Positions 8,695 to 17,253 of a DNA stretch of 43,445 nt are shown in pieces. The position numbers and the translations under genes were made by a program. The stretch comes from Lysobacter sp. Root690 (GTDB taxonomy: Bacteria > Pseudomonadota > Gammaproteobacteria > Xanthomonadales > Xanthomonadaceae). Within the stretch, counting starts at the first letter, position 1; every line of letters begins with the position of its first letter. The notes below the pieces were generated by a model that did no database searches, had not been told where the DNA came from, and saw only the letters and a program-made list of their open reading frames with translations. The stretch lies in contig NZ_LMHM01000018.1 in the NCBI RefSeq assembly GCF_001427785.1, forward strand, positions 554,169 through 597,613, given 5' to 3'.

Positions 8695-9815
8695 GGCAGG
8701 CGGTGCCGCGCCTCGTAATAGGCGCGCCAATGGCTGCCGCCTTTCTTGGCCACTTTCTGTTCGAAATAACGGCGCAGCTTGGCGCGATCGTCGGCATCGT
8801 CCTTGACCACGGTGCCGGCAATGCAGTCGACCAGATCGGCCGGCGAGCCTTCGCGCTGTTCCAGGAACCACGCGCGCACGCCGACTGCGTGGGCGACGTT
8901 GACCGCCTCGGCGGTGGACATCACCGCGTTGAGCCGGTCCATCGCGCCGTCGCTGCGGGCCGCGCCGCTGTCCTTGCCGCGCAGGTCGCGGAAGGTTTCC
9001 ACCAGCAGTTCCAGCACCTGGGTCGGCACCGATTTCGGAATGCCGCTGCGCGCGAGCAACCGCGCCGAGGCCTGTTCGACCAGGGCGAGCTCGCGTTCGA
9101 AATCGAGGATCGGAAACACCGTCTCGAAATCGAAACGGCGCTTGAGCGCGGCGCTCATTTCGTTGACGCCGCGGTCGCGGGTGTTGGCGGTGGCGATGAT
9201 GTTGAAGCCGTCGCGCGCGTACAGCATGCCGTCCTCGCCGGACAGTTCCGGCACCGCCATGACCCGGTCCGACAGCATGCCCAGCAGGCAGTCCTGCACT
9301 TCCTGCGGCGCGCGGGTGATTTCCTCGAAACGCACGATGCGGCCCTCGCGCATGCCCTGGTACAACGGCGCCGGCACCAGCGCGCGCGGGCTGGGGCCTT
9401 CGTTGATCAGCAAGGCGTAGTTCCACGAGTACTTGATCTGATCCTCGGTGATCGAGGCGCCGCCCTGGATGGTCAGGGTGGACACGCCGCTGATCGCGGT
9501 CGCCAGCAGTTCCGACAGCAGCGATTTCGCCGTGCCCGGCTCGCCGACCAGCATCAGCCCGCGGCCGGTGGCGAGCGTCACCAGCATGCGTTCGATCGAC
9601 GCGACCGGCGCGACGATCTTGCGCTCGATACTCAGGCCGTCGTCGCCGAGCACGAACGCGCGCGCGGCTTTCAGGCTTAGCGCCCAGCCGGGCGGACGCG
9701 GGTCGCGGTCGCTCGCGGCCAAGCGCGCGAGTTCGTCGGCGTGCAGCAGTTCGGCCGGCGGGCGTTGCAGATGCGACGGCGTGGATGCGGGAGTAACGGT
9801 CGGAGTCTTGGCCAT
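8691..9815 (-). CDS. yehL: MoxR-family AAA+ ATPase, YehL-like
   Basis: 374-aa AAA+ ATPase of the MoxR group, which acts as a hexameric chaperone or remodelling motor together with a VWA partner. Walker A is GEPGTAKS at residues 91-98, Walker B is IVRFEE at about 160-165, sensor 1 is the Asn of ATANTRD near 211, and the arginine-finger region is ALKRRFDF at 223-230. The N-terminal 70 residues form an extension before the ATPase core. The ATG at 9815 begins MAKTPTVTP. A 63-bp gap separates it from yehI upstream, and its stop overlaps the yehM start. ATP hydrolysis should be intact since all key residues are present. Confidence 0.94.
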   Translation of the reverse strand: MAKTPTVTPASTPSHLQRPPAELLHADELARLAASDRDPRPPGWALSLKAARAFVLGDDGLSIERKIVAPVASIERMLVTLATGRGLMLVGEPGTAKSLLSELLATAISGVSTLTIQGGASITEDQIKYSWNYALLINEGPSPRALVPAPLYQGMREGRIVRFEEITRAPQEVQDCLLGMLSDRVMAVPELSGEDGMLYARDGFNIIATANTRDRGVNEMSAALKRRFDFETVFPILDFERELALVEQASARLLARSGIPKSVPTQVLELLVETFRDLRGKDSGAARSDGAMDRLNAVMSTAEAVNVAHAVGVRAWFLEQREGSPADLVDCIAGTVVKDDADDRAKLRRYFEQKVAKKGGSHWRAYYEARHRLP

Positions 9816-9878
9816 GTGGGCTAGTCGTGTTCCATGAAAGCGGCGAGGTCGATCAGCGCTGACGGGTTAGTTGAAAGC

Positions 9879-12800
9879 TCAGGCGCGCAGCGCTTCGAGG
9901 TCGCGGATCAACTCGCTGGCCGAGATAGGATCGAGCCCGGACAAGCGCTCGGCGGTCTGCATGTTGCCCCAGCTCGACGGTTTGCCGATCTGCACTTCCT
10001 GCAGGGTCTGCTCTGGGTACTCGTCGACCAGGCCGACGATGATGCCCGGGTCGAGGGTCAGCTCGATCACCCAGTCGCGGCCGAGCGGCTTGCTGAAGTA
10101 CCAGATGCCGCCGCCGTCCTGCGCGGTGCCGCGGCGCCAGCCCTTGTTGACCAGGCCGAGCACGCGCCCGGTCGGCACCACCACGCCCTTCCAGCGCAGC
10201 AGCTTGTCCTGCTCGCGTTCGGCCGGATCCAGCGCATGCACGTCGCGGCCCATCTGCGCGAACGGCTGCAGCAGTTCGTAATCGGCGAACAGCTGGCCGA
10301 ACGCTGCCGCGTCGGCGGCCGGCAATTCCAGCGCGTGCGGCAGGCCGATGCGCACGCTGTCGCCGCACGGCAACTCAAAGCCATCATCGCCGGCGGTGGT
10401 GTAACTGGCATCTTCGGCGACGCGGAAACAGGCCTGCAGTCGGCCGCCGTAACCGGCGTCGTCGGCATCGGCCTCGTACACGCCCCAGACCAGGCGCTGG
10501 ACCAGATGGCGCAGCAACGGATGGCCGGCGAGAAATTGCTCGAACACCTCCACCGTCCAGCGGCGCCGGCTGCACATCGCCACTTCCAGCCGCAGCACCT
10601 GCTGGCTGGCGATGGTGCGCACGTCCTTCTTGAGCAGCTTGAAGCGCTCGGTGGCCTGTTTCGACAACTCCGCGTCGTCACTCTTCTTCGGCTTGGGCAG
10701 ATCGGCCAGGCGCGCGCCGTCGCTGTCGCGCACGTACGGCTTGAGCGCCTCGTCGAAACCGACCCGGAACTGACGCGCGCCGAAATCCAGCAGCATCGTG
10801 CCGTGTTCGTCCAGGCCCAGGTCGGGCGCCAGCCGGTCCTCCAGTTCTTCCGCGCTCAGGCCGCGCGCCTGCGCGATCTCTTCGATCTTCTCGCGCGCCT
10901 TGTCCTGCAGGCCCTTGAACTTGACCTTCTGGGCGATGCCGTTGAGCAACATCAAGGCCACGTCGCTGCCGATCCCGGCGAGCACGTCGAGGCCGGCGAC
11001 CGCGCGCGCATGCGCGGCCTCGCCGGGCCAGGCGCGGATATACGGCGTGAGCCGGCGCGCGGTGTCGTCGTTGCCGATCAGCGCCAGCACGTTCATCGCC
11101 CAGCTGTCCTTGGACGGCGCGCCGGCATAGAGCCAGGCACCGAACGCGTCCCAGCCGAAATCGGCCAGCGATTGGGCGATGCAGGCTTCGCGCAATTGCT
11201 CGATCCCCGGATACACGCCTTCGTTGCTCGGAAACGCGAACATCGTGCCGACGTGATCCAGCGCCTGATCCGGCAACGCCTTACCGTTGCGCAGCAGCGG
11301 CCGGCGCCAACCGCGCGGCTGCCAGAACGCCGGCAGCGGCGCGCGTTTGCTCGGATAACGGTCGAGCGGATTCTCGATCAGCATCGCCTCCAGCGCCGCG
11401 CTTACGTCTTCGCGCTGATAGCGCGCGGCGACCTCGCGCAGCAGCGCGCCGTGGCCTTGCTCGTCGAGCAGGCGCAAGCCGGCGGCGGCGCAATCGCGTG
11501 CTTCGCCGGCCTTGCCGATCGCCGGCGCGATCAGGCCGCATGCCGCGTATTCGGGATTGGCCAGCAGCCAACGACGGCCGATATCGCGCACGCTCTTGAG
11601 CTTGGCGAACGCGCGCGCCATCAGCGGCGCGAACTCGACCGTGCCCACGTGCAGCGCCACCTGCAGATGCTCGCTCGGGCGCCGCCGCACCGCCGCGCTC
11701 ACGCCGGGCAATGCCGACAGGCCGAAGCGCGCGAGCATGTACTCCACGCCGTAGTCGCTGTCGCCTTCGCCAGCCAGCGCATTCCACACCGGCACCGCCA
11801 GTTCCTCGGGCAGTTGCCCCACTTCGGTGCCGTCGATCGGCATCCAGCTCCAGCCCGTGGTCTTGCGCACGGCCTTGTAGCGCTGCCACGCATCGACCAG
11901 GGTCTGACTGTCGCGCGCGCGGATCGCCTTCGCGGCGTCCTCGAGGATCGACTTGTCCTTGACGTCGCGACCGTTCAAACCGAGCAGCGCGGCCATCGCC
12001 AATGCGTCGTTGCCGAGCTTGCCGAAACGCTCGCGCTTCCACTGCCCCACATCCTGCGCGGCCTCGCGTTCGGCCGGCGTCCAATGTTCGACCGCGGTCA
12101 GCGGCAGCGGCTCCAGACCGGCCACCGTCAACACCTTCGGCCGCGTGCCGAGCCATGGCGGCGCCGCCAGCACCGGGGGCAATTCGCCGGGTTCGGCGGT
12201 TTCGGCCGGGCCGCTGAGTTGGGCCAGCAGTTTGTCGATGGTCTGCGCCGCGGCCGGACTCAGCCACGGCCGCAACGCCGGCACCTGATCGGCGCGCGCG
12301 CGCAGCAGCGCGGTCAGGCTCGGGCCGAGCAGCACCGCGTCCTTGCCGCCGTTGGCGATGACCCGCGCCAGCCCGACCATCGCCGCGCTCGGCCAACGAT
12401 TCACCGCGCGGGTCAGACGCGCCAGCGTGTTCTTGCTCAGACTGGCCGCGGCCGCCAGCGCTTCGATCGCGTCGGGCGTGCCGATCGCGACCAGCGCCTC
12501 GCCGGCGGCATCGTAGCCGGCACCTGGGGCGAGCCGGTCCAGCGCCTCCACCCCGTGCTCGATCAGCACCGTGGCGATCATGTCCGTGTGGCCGAAGAAC
12601 GGCGTATAGCCGTCGGCCTTGACCTTGCGCGCGATCGCGATCGCGGCCGGATCGGTCGCGCTGAGCTGCAGCCAATGCAACTGCGCCGGCGCGTTGGCGC
12701 CGCCGTAGCGATGGGCCAGCTCGTTGGACAGTTCCGGCCGGTCGGGCAACAGCAGCGCCATGCTGATCTGGCGCGAGGGATGCAATTGCGGCAGCACTTC

Positions 12801-13796
12801 GACGATCCGCTGCACGCACTCGTCGTACAGCGCCAGAGGCGCGGCGGCCAGATGCTCGCGGAACGCGAGTTCGCCTTCACTGAGCGGGCCGCGCCAGCTC
12901 TCGCCGATCGGTCGCTCGGGATCGGCGGTGAGGAAACGTTGATGCGTCTGCGTCGCGCGGTCCCAATCGGTGCCGACGACCAGCGAGCGCTGCACCTCCA
13001 ACAAATGTTCAACCGCCTTGAGCAAGCCATGACGCGCGACGAGGAAACCCACGAACGGCACGCCGGCGTCGTGATCGCCGTAGTACATGGCCAGCGCGAG
13101 CAACGCGGCGGTGGACGCGTCCGAGCCGTCGGGCCGGCGCGATTGCAGGCGTTCGCCGGCCTCGGCCAACGCCGCCTGCCAGGCCGGATCGGTCTTGCTC
13201 AGTTCGATCCGGTTGCCGTTGAGCAGGATCTCGCGCGCGGCCAGCCACAGCTTGAGCGGATCGGTGTCGGCGATCGGCTTGGGATGACGCCGGGTGGGCA
13301 GGGCCAGTTTGATCAGGTCCGGGCCGATGTCGAGCGGTACGCCATCGTTGAGCCACGGCGGTGTGTCGGATGCGGCGGCGACGGGCGCGGTGGTCGCTTC
13401 GGCAACGAGGTTCGTTGCGATGGCGTTCGGCGCGGCGACAGGTGCGGGCTCGGGTGCTGCGACTTGCGCGGCTGCGTTCGTCGATTCGGGCGATGGCGCG
13501 GATGTCGCGACCGTCTCGGCCGCCGGTTCGGGCTTAGGTTTATCGGGCTTGGGTTTTTCGGCGGTCTTGCCGATGCTCGCGCCCGCGGCGGCGACGGACT
13601 CCACATACCCCTTGCCGGTCTTCTCGTCGATCAACTTGATCAGCGCCGCGGCGGCCTTGTTCGCATCGGCGAAGGCCTTGGTCTGGCTCTGTCCGGCGGT
13701 GCCGATGCGGCCCCAGCGGATATTGAGATCGCTACCGTCCTGCTCGGCTTCCCAAAACTTGCTCGAACTGCCTTCCACATACTCGAAACGACGCAT
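9879..13796 (-). CDS. yehI: WGR and DUF4132 domain giant protein, YehI/MolR-like
   Basis: First gene of the operon, 1305 aa. Residues 1-70 are a WGR domain (MRRFEYVEGSSSKFWE, then IRWGRIGTAGQ with WGR at 28-30). WGR domains occur in PARP proteins and in bacterial proteins thought to contact nucleic acid. A Pro/Ala/Lys-rich linker of about 110 residues follows, then a long helical-repeat-like body, and the C-terminal part matches the DUF4132 region of E. coli YehI/MolR. E. coli molR was once linked to molybdate regulation, but the mechanism is unknown. The ATG at 13796 is chosen since AAGGAG lies 5 nt upstream; a GTG two codons earlier (13802) overlaps that ribosome binding site. Confidence 0.9.
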   Translation of the reverse strand: MRRFEYVEGSSSKFWEAEQDGSDLNIRWGRIGTAGQSQTKAFADANKAAAALIKLIDEKTGKGYVESVAAAGASIGKTAEKPKPDKPKPEPAAETVATSAPSPESTNAAAQVAAPEPAPVAAPNAIATNLVAEATTAPVAAASDTPPWLNDGVPLDIGPDLIKLALPTRRHPKPIADTDPLKLWLAAREILLNGNRIELSKTDPAWQAALAEAGERLQSRRPDGSDASTAALLALAMYYGDHDAGVPFVGFLVARHGLLKAVEHLLEVQRSLVVGTDWDRATQTHQRFLTADPERPIGESWRGPLSEGELAFREHLAAAPLALYDECVQRIVEVLPQLHPSRQISMALLLPDRPELSNELAHRYGGANAPAQLHWLQLSATDPAAIAIARKVKADGYTPFFGHTDMIATVLIEHGVEALDRLAPGAGYDAAGEALVAIGTPDAIEALAAAASLSKNTLARLTRAVNRWPSAAMVGLARVIANGGKDAVLLGPSLTALLRARADQVPALRPWLSPAAAQTIDKLLAQLSGPAETAEPGELPPVLAAPPWLGTRPKVLTVAGLEPLPLTAVEHWTPAEREAAQDVGQWKRERFGKLGNDALAMAALLGLNGRDVKDKSILEDAAKAIRARDSQTLVDAWQRYKAVRKTTGWSWMPIDGTEVGQLPEELAVPVWNALAGEGDSDYGVEYMLARFGLSALPGVSAAVRRRPSEHLQVALHVGTVEFAPLMARAFAKLKSVRDIGRRWLLANPEYAACGLIAPAIGKAGEARDCAAAGLRLLDEQGHGALLREVAARYQREDVSAALEAMLIENPLDRYPSKRAPLPAFWQPRGWRRPLLRNGKALPDQALDHVGTMFAFPSNEGVYPGIEQLREACIAQSLADFGWDAFGAWLYAGAPSKDSWAMNVLALIGNDDTARRLTPYIRAWPGEAAHARAVAGLDVLAGIGSDVALMLLNGIAQKVKFKGLQDKAREKIEEIAQARGLSAEELEDRLAPDLGLDEHGTMLLDFGARQFRVGFDEALKPYVRDSDGARLADLPKPKKSDDAELSKQATERFKLLKKDVRTIASQQVLRLEVAMCSRRRWTVEVFEQFLAGHPLLRHLVQRLVWGVYEADADDAGYGGRLQACFRVAEDASYTTAGDDGFELPCGDSVRIGLPHALELPAADAAAFGQLFADYELLQPFAQMGRDVHALDPAEREQDKLLRWKGVVVPTGRVLGLVNKGWRRGTAQDGGGIWYFSKPLGRDWVIELTLDPGIIVGLVDEYPEQTLQEVQIGKPSSWGNMQTAERLSGLDPISASELIRDLEALRA

Positions 13797-13965
13797 CTCC
13801 ACTCCTTGTCGGCCACGCCCTTGGCGCCGATCGCCCGCGTGGATCGGACCAGTTTAGCCGTTGCGCATGTCGTTTCGTGACGCTGTACGCGAAACAAGAT
13901 CGAGTGGCGGGATCCGAACAAGAGGATCGGGCGACGGCATCAGCGGTATCTATCGGCGCCGCGGA

Positions 13966-14316
13966 TCACAGCCACCACAACGCCGCAAGCGCGGCCAACG
14001 CCGGAACCGCCTGCACATAGAAAATCCGGCGGCTGACCGTGGCCGCGCCGTATGCGCCGGCGACCACCACGCAGGCCAGGAAGAAGGTCGCCACATCGAT
14101 TCGCGCGCAGACCAAACCCCACACCAGGCCGGCGACCAGGAAGCCGTTGTACAGGCCTTGGTTGGCCGCGAGCACGCGGGTGATTTCGGCTTTTTCCGGC
14201 GTGTTGCGGAACACCTTCATGCCCAGCGGCTTGGTCCACAGGAACATTTCCAGGACCAGGAAGTACAGGTGCAGCAACGCGACCAGTGCGATCAGGACAA
14301 TGGTGAGCCAATGCAT
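13966..14316 (-). CDS. DUF1304 family membrane protein
   Basis: A 116-aa integral membrane protein with four hydrophobic segments. The N-terminal IALVALLHLYFLVLEMFLW, the basic loop with KVFRNTPEKA, and the second segment NQGLYNGFLVAGLVWGL are the recognisable DUF1304 pattern. Function is unknown; family members are small inner-membrane proteins. The ATG at 14316 has AAGGA 9 nt upstream. It is monocistronic, 169 bp from the yehI start and 204 bp downstream of the epimerase-like gene. Confidence 0.88.
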   Translation of the reverse strand: MHWLTIVLIALVALLHLYFLVLEMFLWTKPLGMKVFRNTPEKAEITRVLAANQGLYNGFLVAGLVWGLVCARIDVATFFLACVVVAGAYGAATVSRRIFYVQAVPALAALAALWWL

Positions 14317-14476
14317 CGGTCGGGTTCCTTGCGCGGGTGGATTCGCGCAAGCATACGGCTTTGTATGGCGGTGGTGGCGTGGGGTTTTGGGGTGCTGCCG
14401 GGCGATGTGTGAGGTGAGGCCGATATCGGAGCGATGTCGGCCTCTTGGTGGTGGCGCCGGGTTGTGCGGTGGCGTC

Positions 14477-14500
14477 GTCGCGGCTCATGCCGCTCCTACA
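14477..14500. repeat. SMAG/REP-like half palindrome
   Basis: A 24-bp GTCGCGGC...GCCGCTCCTACA unit. The same unit recurs at 36146-36172 (with an inverted partner) and at 43257-43280. On the other strand it begins TGTAGGAGCGGC, which resembles the GTAG-headed REP elements known from Stenotrophomonas and relatives. It lies 20 bp downstream of the minus-strand epimerase-like gene. Confidence 0.6.
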
Positions 14501-14520
14501 GTGGGATACGCGGCTTTCGA

Positions 14521-15648
14521 TCAGGTTTTGGCTTTCAAACTTTCGTGCCACGCCTTCAAGACTTCGGCTTCGCGCGTTGCGGCGATGCCGGCCTTCGGCT
14601 TGGCGCGACGTTCTTCGGGCAGGCCGCGCCACCAGTCCAGGGTGGCGCTCACGGTCTCGCGCAACGGACGTTGTTGCAGGCCCGCGGCGCGCGCCTTGGC
14701 CACCGAGGTGCGGCCGAATCCGGCGTATTCGCCGCGCGCGGGAATCCACGCCGGCATGTCCTGCCACGCCGATACTTTCTGCGCTTCGAGGAAATCCGCC
14801 GGCACCCAGGTCACGCTCGACTTGGCCTTGGCGGCGCGCTGGCATTCGCTCAACAGCGCGCCCAAGGTCAGCGAACCGGGCGCGCCGTCGGCGTTGTAGA
14901 TGCCGTAGCGGCCGCCCTCGATCGTCGCCAGCAGGAACGCGGCCAGATCGCGCACGTCGATGAACTGGGTCGGGTCGGCGGCGCTGCCGGGGGCGAGGAT
15001 CTCGCCGCCGCGATCGGCGCGCGCGGGCCAATAAGTGAAACGATCGCTGTTGTCACCGGGGCCGACAATCAGGCCGGGGCGCACCACGGTCGTACGCCCC
15101 GGCAATTCGCGTTCGGCCGCCTGTTCGCACAGCGCCTTGAGGCCACCGTAGGTTTCGCCGGTCACTTCGGTGACGTTCGGATCGGCGAGCACCGCCAGCG
15201 GCGAGGTCTCATCGTTCGGCGCATCGTTCTTGGCGTAGACCGAGATCGTCGACACGATCAGATACTGCTTGACCCGCGAGGCCAGCAGCTTGGCCGAACG
15301 GGTCACGTCCGCGGGCAGGTACGCCGAGGTGTCCAGCACCGCATCCCACTGTCGATCGCCTTCCAGCGCCTTCATGTCGCTCTTGCGATCGCCATGCAGT
15401 TGCTCGATGTCGTTGAACTGCTCGCCGGAGAACTTGTCCGGATTGGTCTTGCCGCGATTGAACAAGGTCAGCGTGTGGCCGTGCTTGCGCGCGATCTCGA
15501 CGAAGTGCGGGCCGAGAAAACCGGTGCCGCCGAGCACCAGCAGCTTGCGCGGCTTGGGTTGCAGGATCGTGCGCGCGGACGACGGCAGCGCGAGCAGGCC
15601 CGCGCCGGCGGCGCCGGCGGCGAGGAAGTCGCGGCGACTGATGCTCAT
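14521..15648 (-). CDS. Tat-exported NAD-dependent epimerase/dehydratase-like protein
   Basis: 375-aa extended short-chain dehydrogenase/reductase fold. The N-terminus is a twin-arginine signal (SISRRDFLAAGAAGAGLLALP), so the folded protein, with its nucleotide, should be exported to the periplasm. The Rossmann loop follows at about residues 36-45 (LLVLGGTGFLGPH). The classical catalytic Y-x-x-x-K appears as YGGLK near 168-172, preceded by Ser in STISVY. The C-terminus has the ISOFLAVONE-reductase/epimerase-like RDLAAFLLATIEGGRYGIYNA. The ATG at 15648 has GAGGTG about 5 nt upstream and overlaps the stop of the upstream nucleotide-transporter-like gene by 3 bp. Substrate is unknown; a Tat-exported member is itself unusual for this fold. 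Confidence 0.87.
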   Translation of the reverse strand: MSISRRDFLAAGAAGAGLLALPSSARTILQPKPRKLLVLGGTGFLGPHFVEIARKHGHTLTLFNRGKTNPDKFSGEQFNDIEQLHGDRKSDMKALEGDRQWDAVLDTSAYLPADVTRSAKLLASRVKQYLIVSTISVYAKNDAPNDETSPLAVLADPNVTEVTGETYGGLKALCEQAAERELPGRTTVVRPGLIVGPGDNSDRFTYWPARADRGGEILAPGSAADPTQFIDVRDLAAFLLATIEGGRYGIYNADGAPGSLTLGALLSECQRAAKAKSSVTWVPADFLEAQKVSAWQDMPAWIPARGEYAGFGRTSVAKARAAGLQQRPLRETVSATLDWWRGLPEERRAKPKAGIAATREAEVLKAWHESLKAKT

Positions 15649-17027
15649 GATTCACCTCGTGCAGGTTGTTGTTCGGAAGAAGGGTCGGAAGACGGAAATT
15701 CGGAAGACGGCCGCGCGCCCGGCAGCCGGCGCTGCGCGCGCACGATGCTCCACGCGCCCGCGGTCATACCGAGCGCGGCGAGCAGGCCGGCGGCGAATAC
15801 CGCCTGGGTGCCGAACAGGGCCACGCCCTTGTGCACCCAGGCGAAGGCAAGATCGGTACCGCGGAACACCGCGGTGTCGATCACCGCCTTGCCCTTGTAG
15901 CGCGACGGCCGGTCCATGCGCGTGTACAAGGTTTCGCGCGCGGGCTTGGCCAGGGCGAATTCGCTGCCGCGCTGCAGGACCTGCACGATCGCGACCATCA
16001 CCGGCACCGGCGAGGCCAGCAGCACGCCGAAGCCGAGCAGCAAGGTCAAACCGGGCATCAGCAAGGCCGGCGCGACGCCGTGACGGTTCAACAGCCAGCG
16101 CGTGAGCAGCAACTGGGTCACGATCGCCAGCACGTTGACCGCGCTGTCGATGCGGGCGAAGTACGCGGTCGCCGCCACCGCGCTGGGATAGAACTCGCGC
16201 GCGATCGCCGCCTGCTGGTTGTAGAGCAAGGTCGCCGCGCCGACGCTGAAGAACAAGGTCACCGCCATCGCGCGCAACACCGGCCGCTGCCATACCAGCT
16301 TGAGCCCGGCCCAGACCGAACCGCCCATCGCGGCTTCGCCGCTGGTCAGCCCCTGCCGACGTTCGCGCGCCATCGCCCACGGCCGCAGTTGCACGATGCA
16401 CAGCACGCATACCGCCAGGAACGCGATCGAGACCAGCAACAGATTCGCAACGCCCAACGGCTGCACCAGCTTCTGGGTGAGCACCGGCCCGATCACCGCG
16501 CCGGCGGTGCCGCCCGCGCCGATATAGCCGTATACCCGCCGCGCCTGCGCGTCGTCGAACACGTCGGCCATGTAACTCCAGAACACCGTCACCGCGAACA
16601 GATTGAACAGCGCGATCCAGACGAAAAACACCATGCCGCGTCCCGGCACCGCAGCGTCGAAGGCCCAGTGGAAGCCGAACAGGCAGGCGATGAACACGAC
16701 GTACACCACCGGCAGGAACACCCGCCGCGGAAACCGCGCGACCAGCGCGCCGTACACCGGTTGCAGCAGCAACATGCTGACGAAGGTGGCGGTGAACAGC
16801 ACCTGCAGCACGAAGTCCTTGAGCTGCCAGCCGTGCGACTGCGCCCAGTCGATCATCGCGTGCGGAAACACCGTCGCGGCATCGTTGGAAGCGCCCATCG
16901 CATCGCGGACCGGGCGCAGCACGTAGTAGCCGCACAGCAAGCAGAAGAAGTACAGCAGCGACCACCACAGCGGCGCGCTGGATGCGGGCGCGGCGTCGAT
17001 ATCGCGCGCTGTCTTCGCGCGGCTCAT
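15645..17027 (-). CDS. ATP/ADP-translocase-like (TLC/COG3202) transporter, copy 1
   Basis: 460-aa polytopic membrane protein with about twelve hydrophobic segments. The opening segment LLYFFCLLCGYYVLRPVRDAMG is characteristic of the free-living-bacterial branch of the nucleotide (ATP/ADP, Npt) transporter family, often annotated simply as MFS. Other shared landmarks are FRAVTVFWSYMADVF-like text after TM4 and RYKGKAVIDTAVFR near the C-terminus. A second copy lies at 19555-20943. The true substrate in free-living bacteria is not known. The ATG at 17027 starts just before TM1. Its stop overlaps the start of the Tat epimerase-like gene, so the two are probably translated together. The C-terminal tail is Ser/Pro-rich (SSEFPSSDPSSEQQP). 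Confidence 0.85.
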   Translation of the reverse strand: MSRAKTARDIDAAPASSAPLWWSLLYFFCLLCGYYVLRPVRDAMGASNDAATVFPHAMIDWAQSHGWQLKDFVLQVLFTATFVSMLLLQPVYGALVARFPRRVFLPVVYVVFIACLFGFHWAFDAAVPGRGMVFFVWIALFNLFAVTVFWSYMADVFDDAQARRVYGYIGAGGTAGAVIGPVLTQKLVQPLGVANLLLVSIAFLAVCVLCIVQLRPWAMARERRQGLTSGEAAMGGSVWAGLKLVWQRPVLRAMAVTLFFSVGAATLLYNQQAAIAREFYPSAVAATAYFARIDSAVNVLAIVTQLLLTRWLLNRHGVAPALLMPGLTLLLGFGVLLASPVPVMVAIVQVLQRGSEFALAKPARETLYTRMDRPSRYKGKAVIDTAVFRGTDLAFAWVHKGVALFGTQAVFAAGLLAALGMTAGAWSIVRAQRRLPGARPSSEFPSSDPSSEQQPARGES

Positions 17028-17253
17028 GCGGCGTCCCGGCCGCGTGCGCGCGAGGTTCGCCGCGCATCGCCCGCGACCTCAGTGTCCACCTCCCCGCCCT
17101 GCCCGCGTGGCTCGCGCATCATGCCGCTCCCGTTCCCCCGCCCAAACTAGCGCCGTCGCCCGGCGCCGACCTCTGCGGATGGTCATCCCAACCTTCGGCA
17201 TGGGTGGTGACGGTTGACACGCTTGAGCGATGAGGGGCTGCCGCGACGTACCG

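Noticed and set aside
9834-13880. A 1348-codon open frame on the plus strand opposite yehI
   Set aside because: It is the high-GC antisense shadow of yehI; its translation is His/Gln/Arg-rich with no fold, while the minus-strand frame has WGR and DUF4132 features.
13940-15031. 363-codon minus-strand frame covering parts of two genes
   Set aside because: Out of frame with both the DUF1304 and the epimerase-like gene; low-complexity translation.
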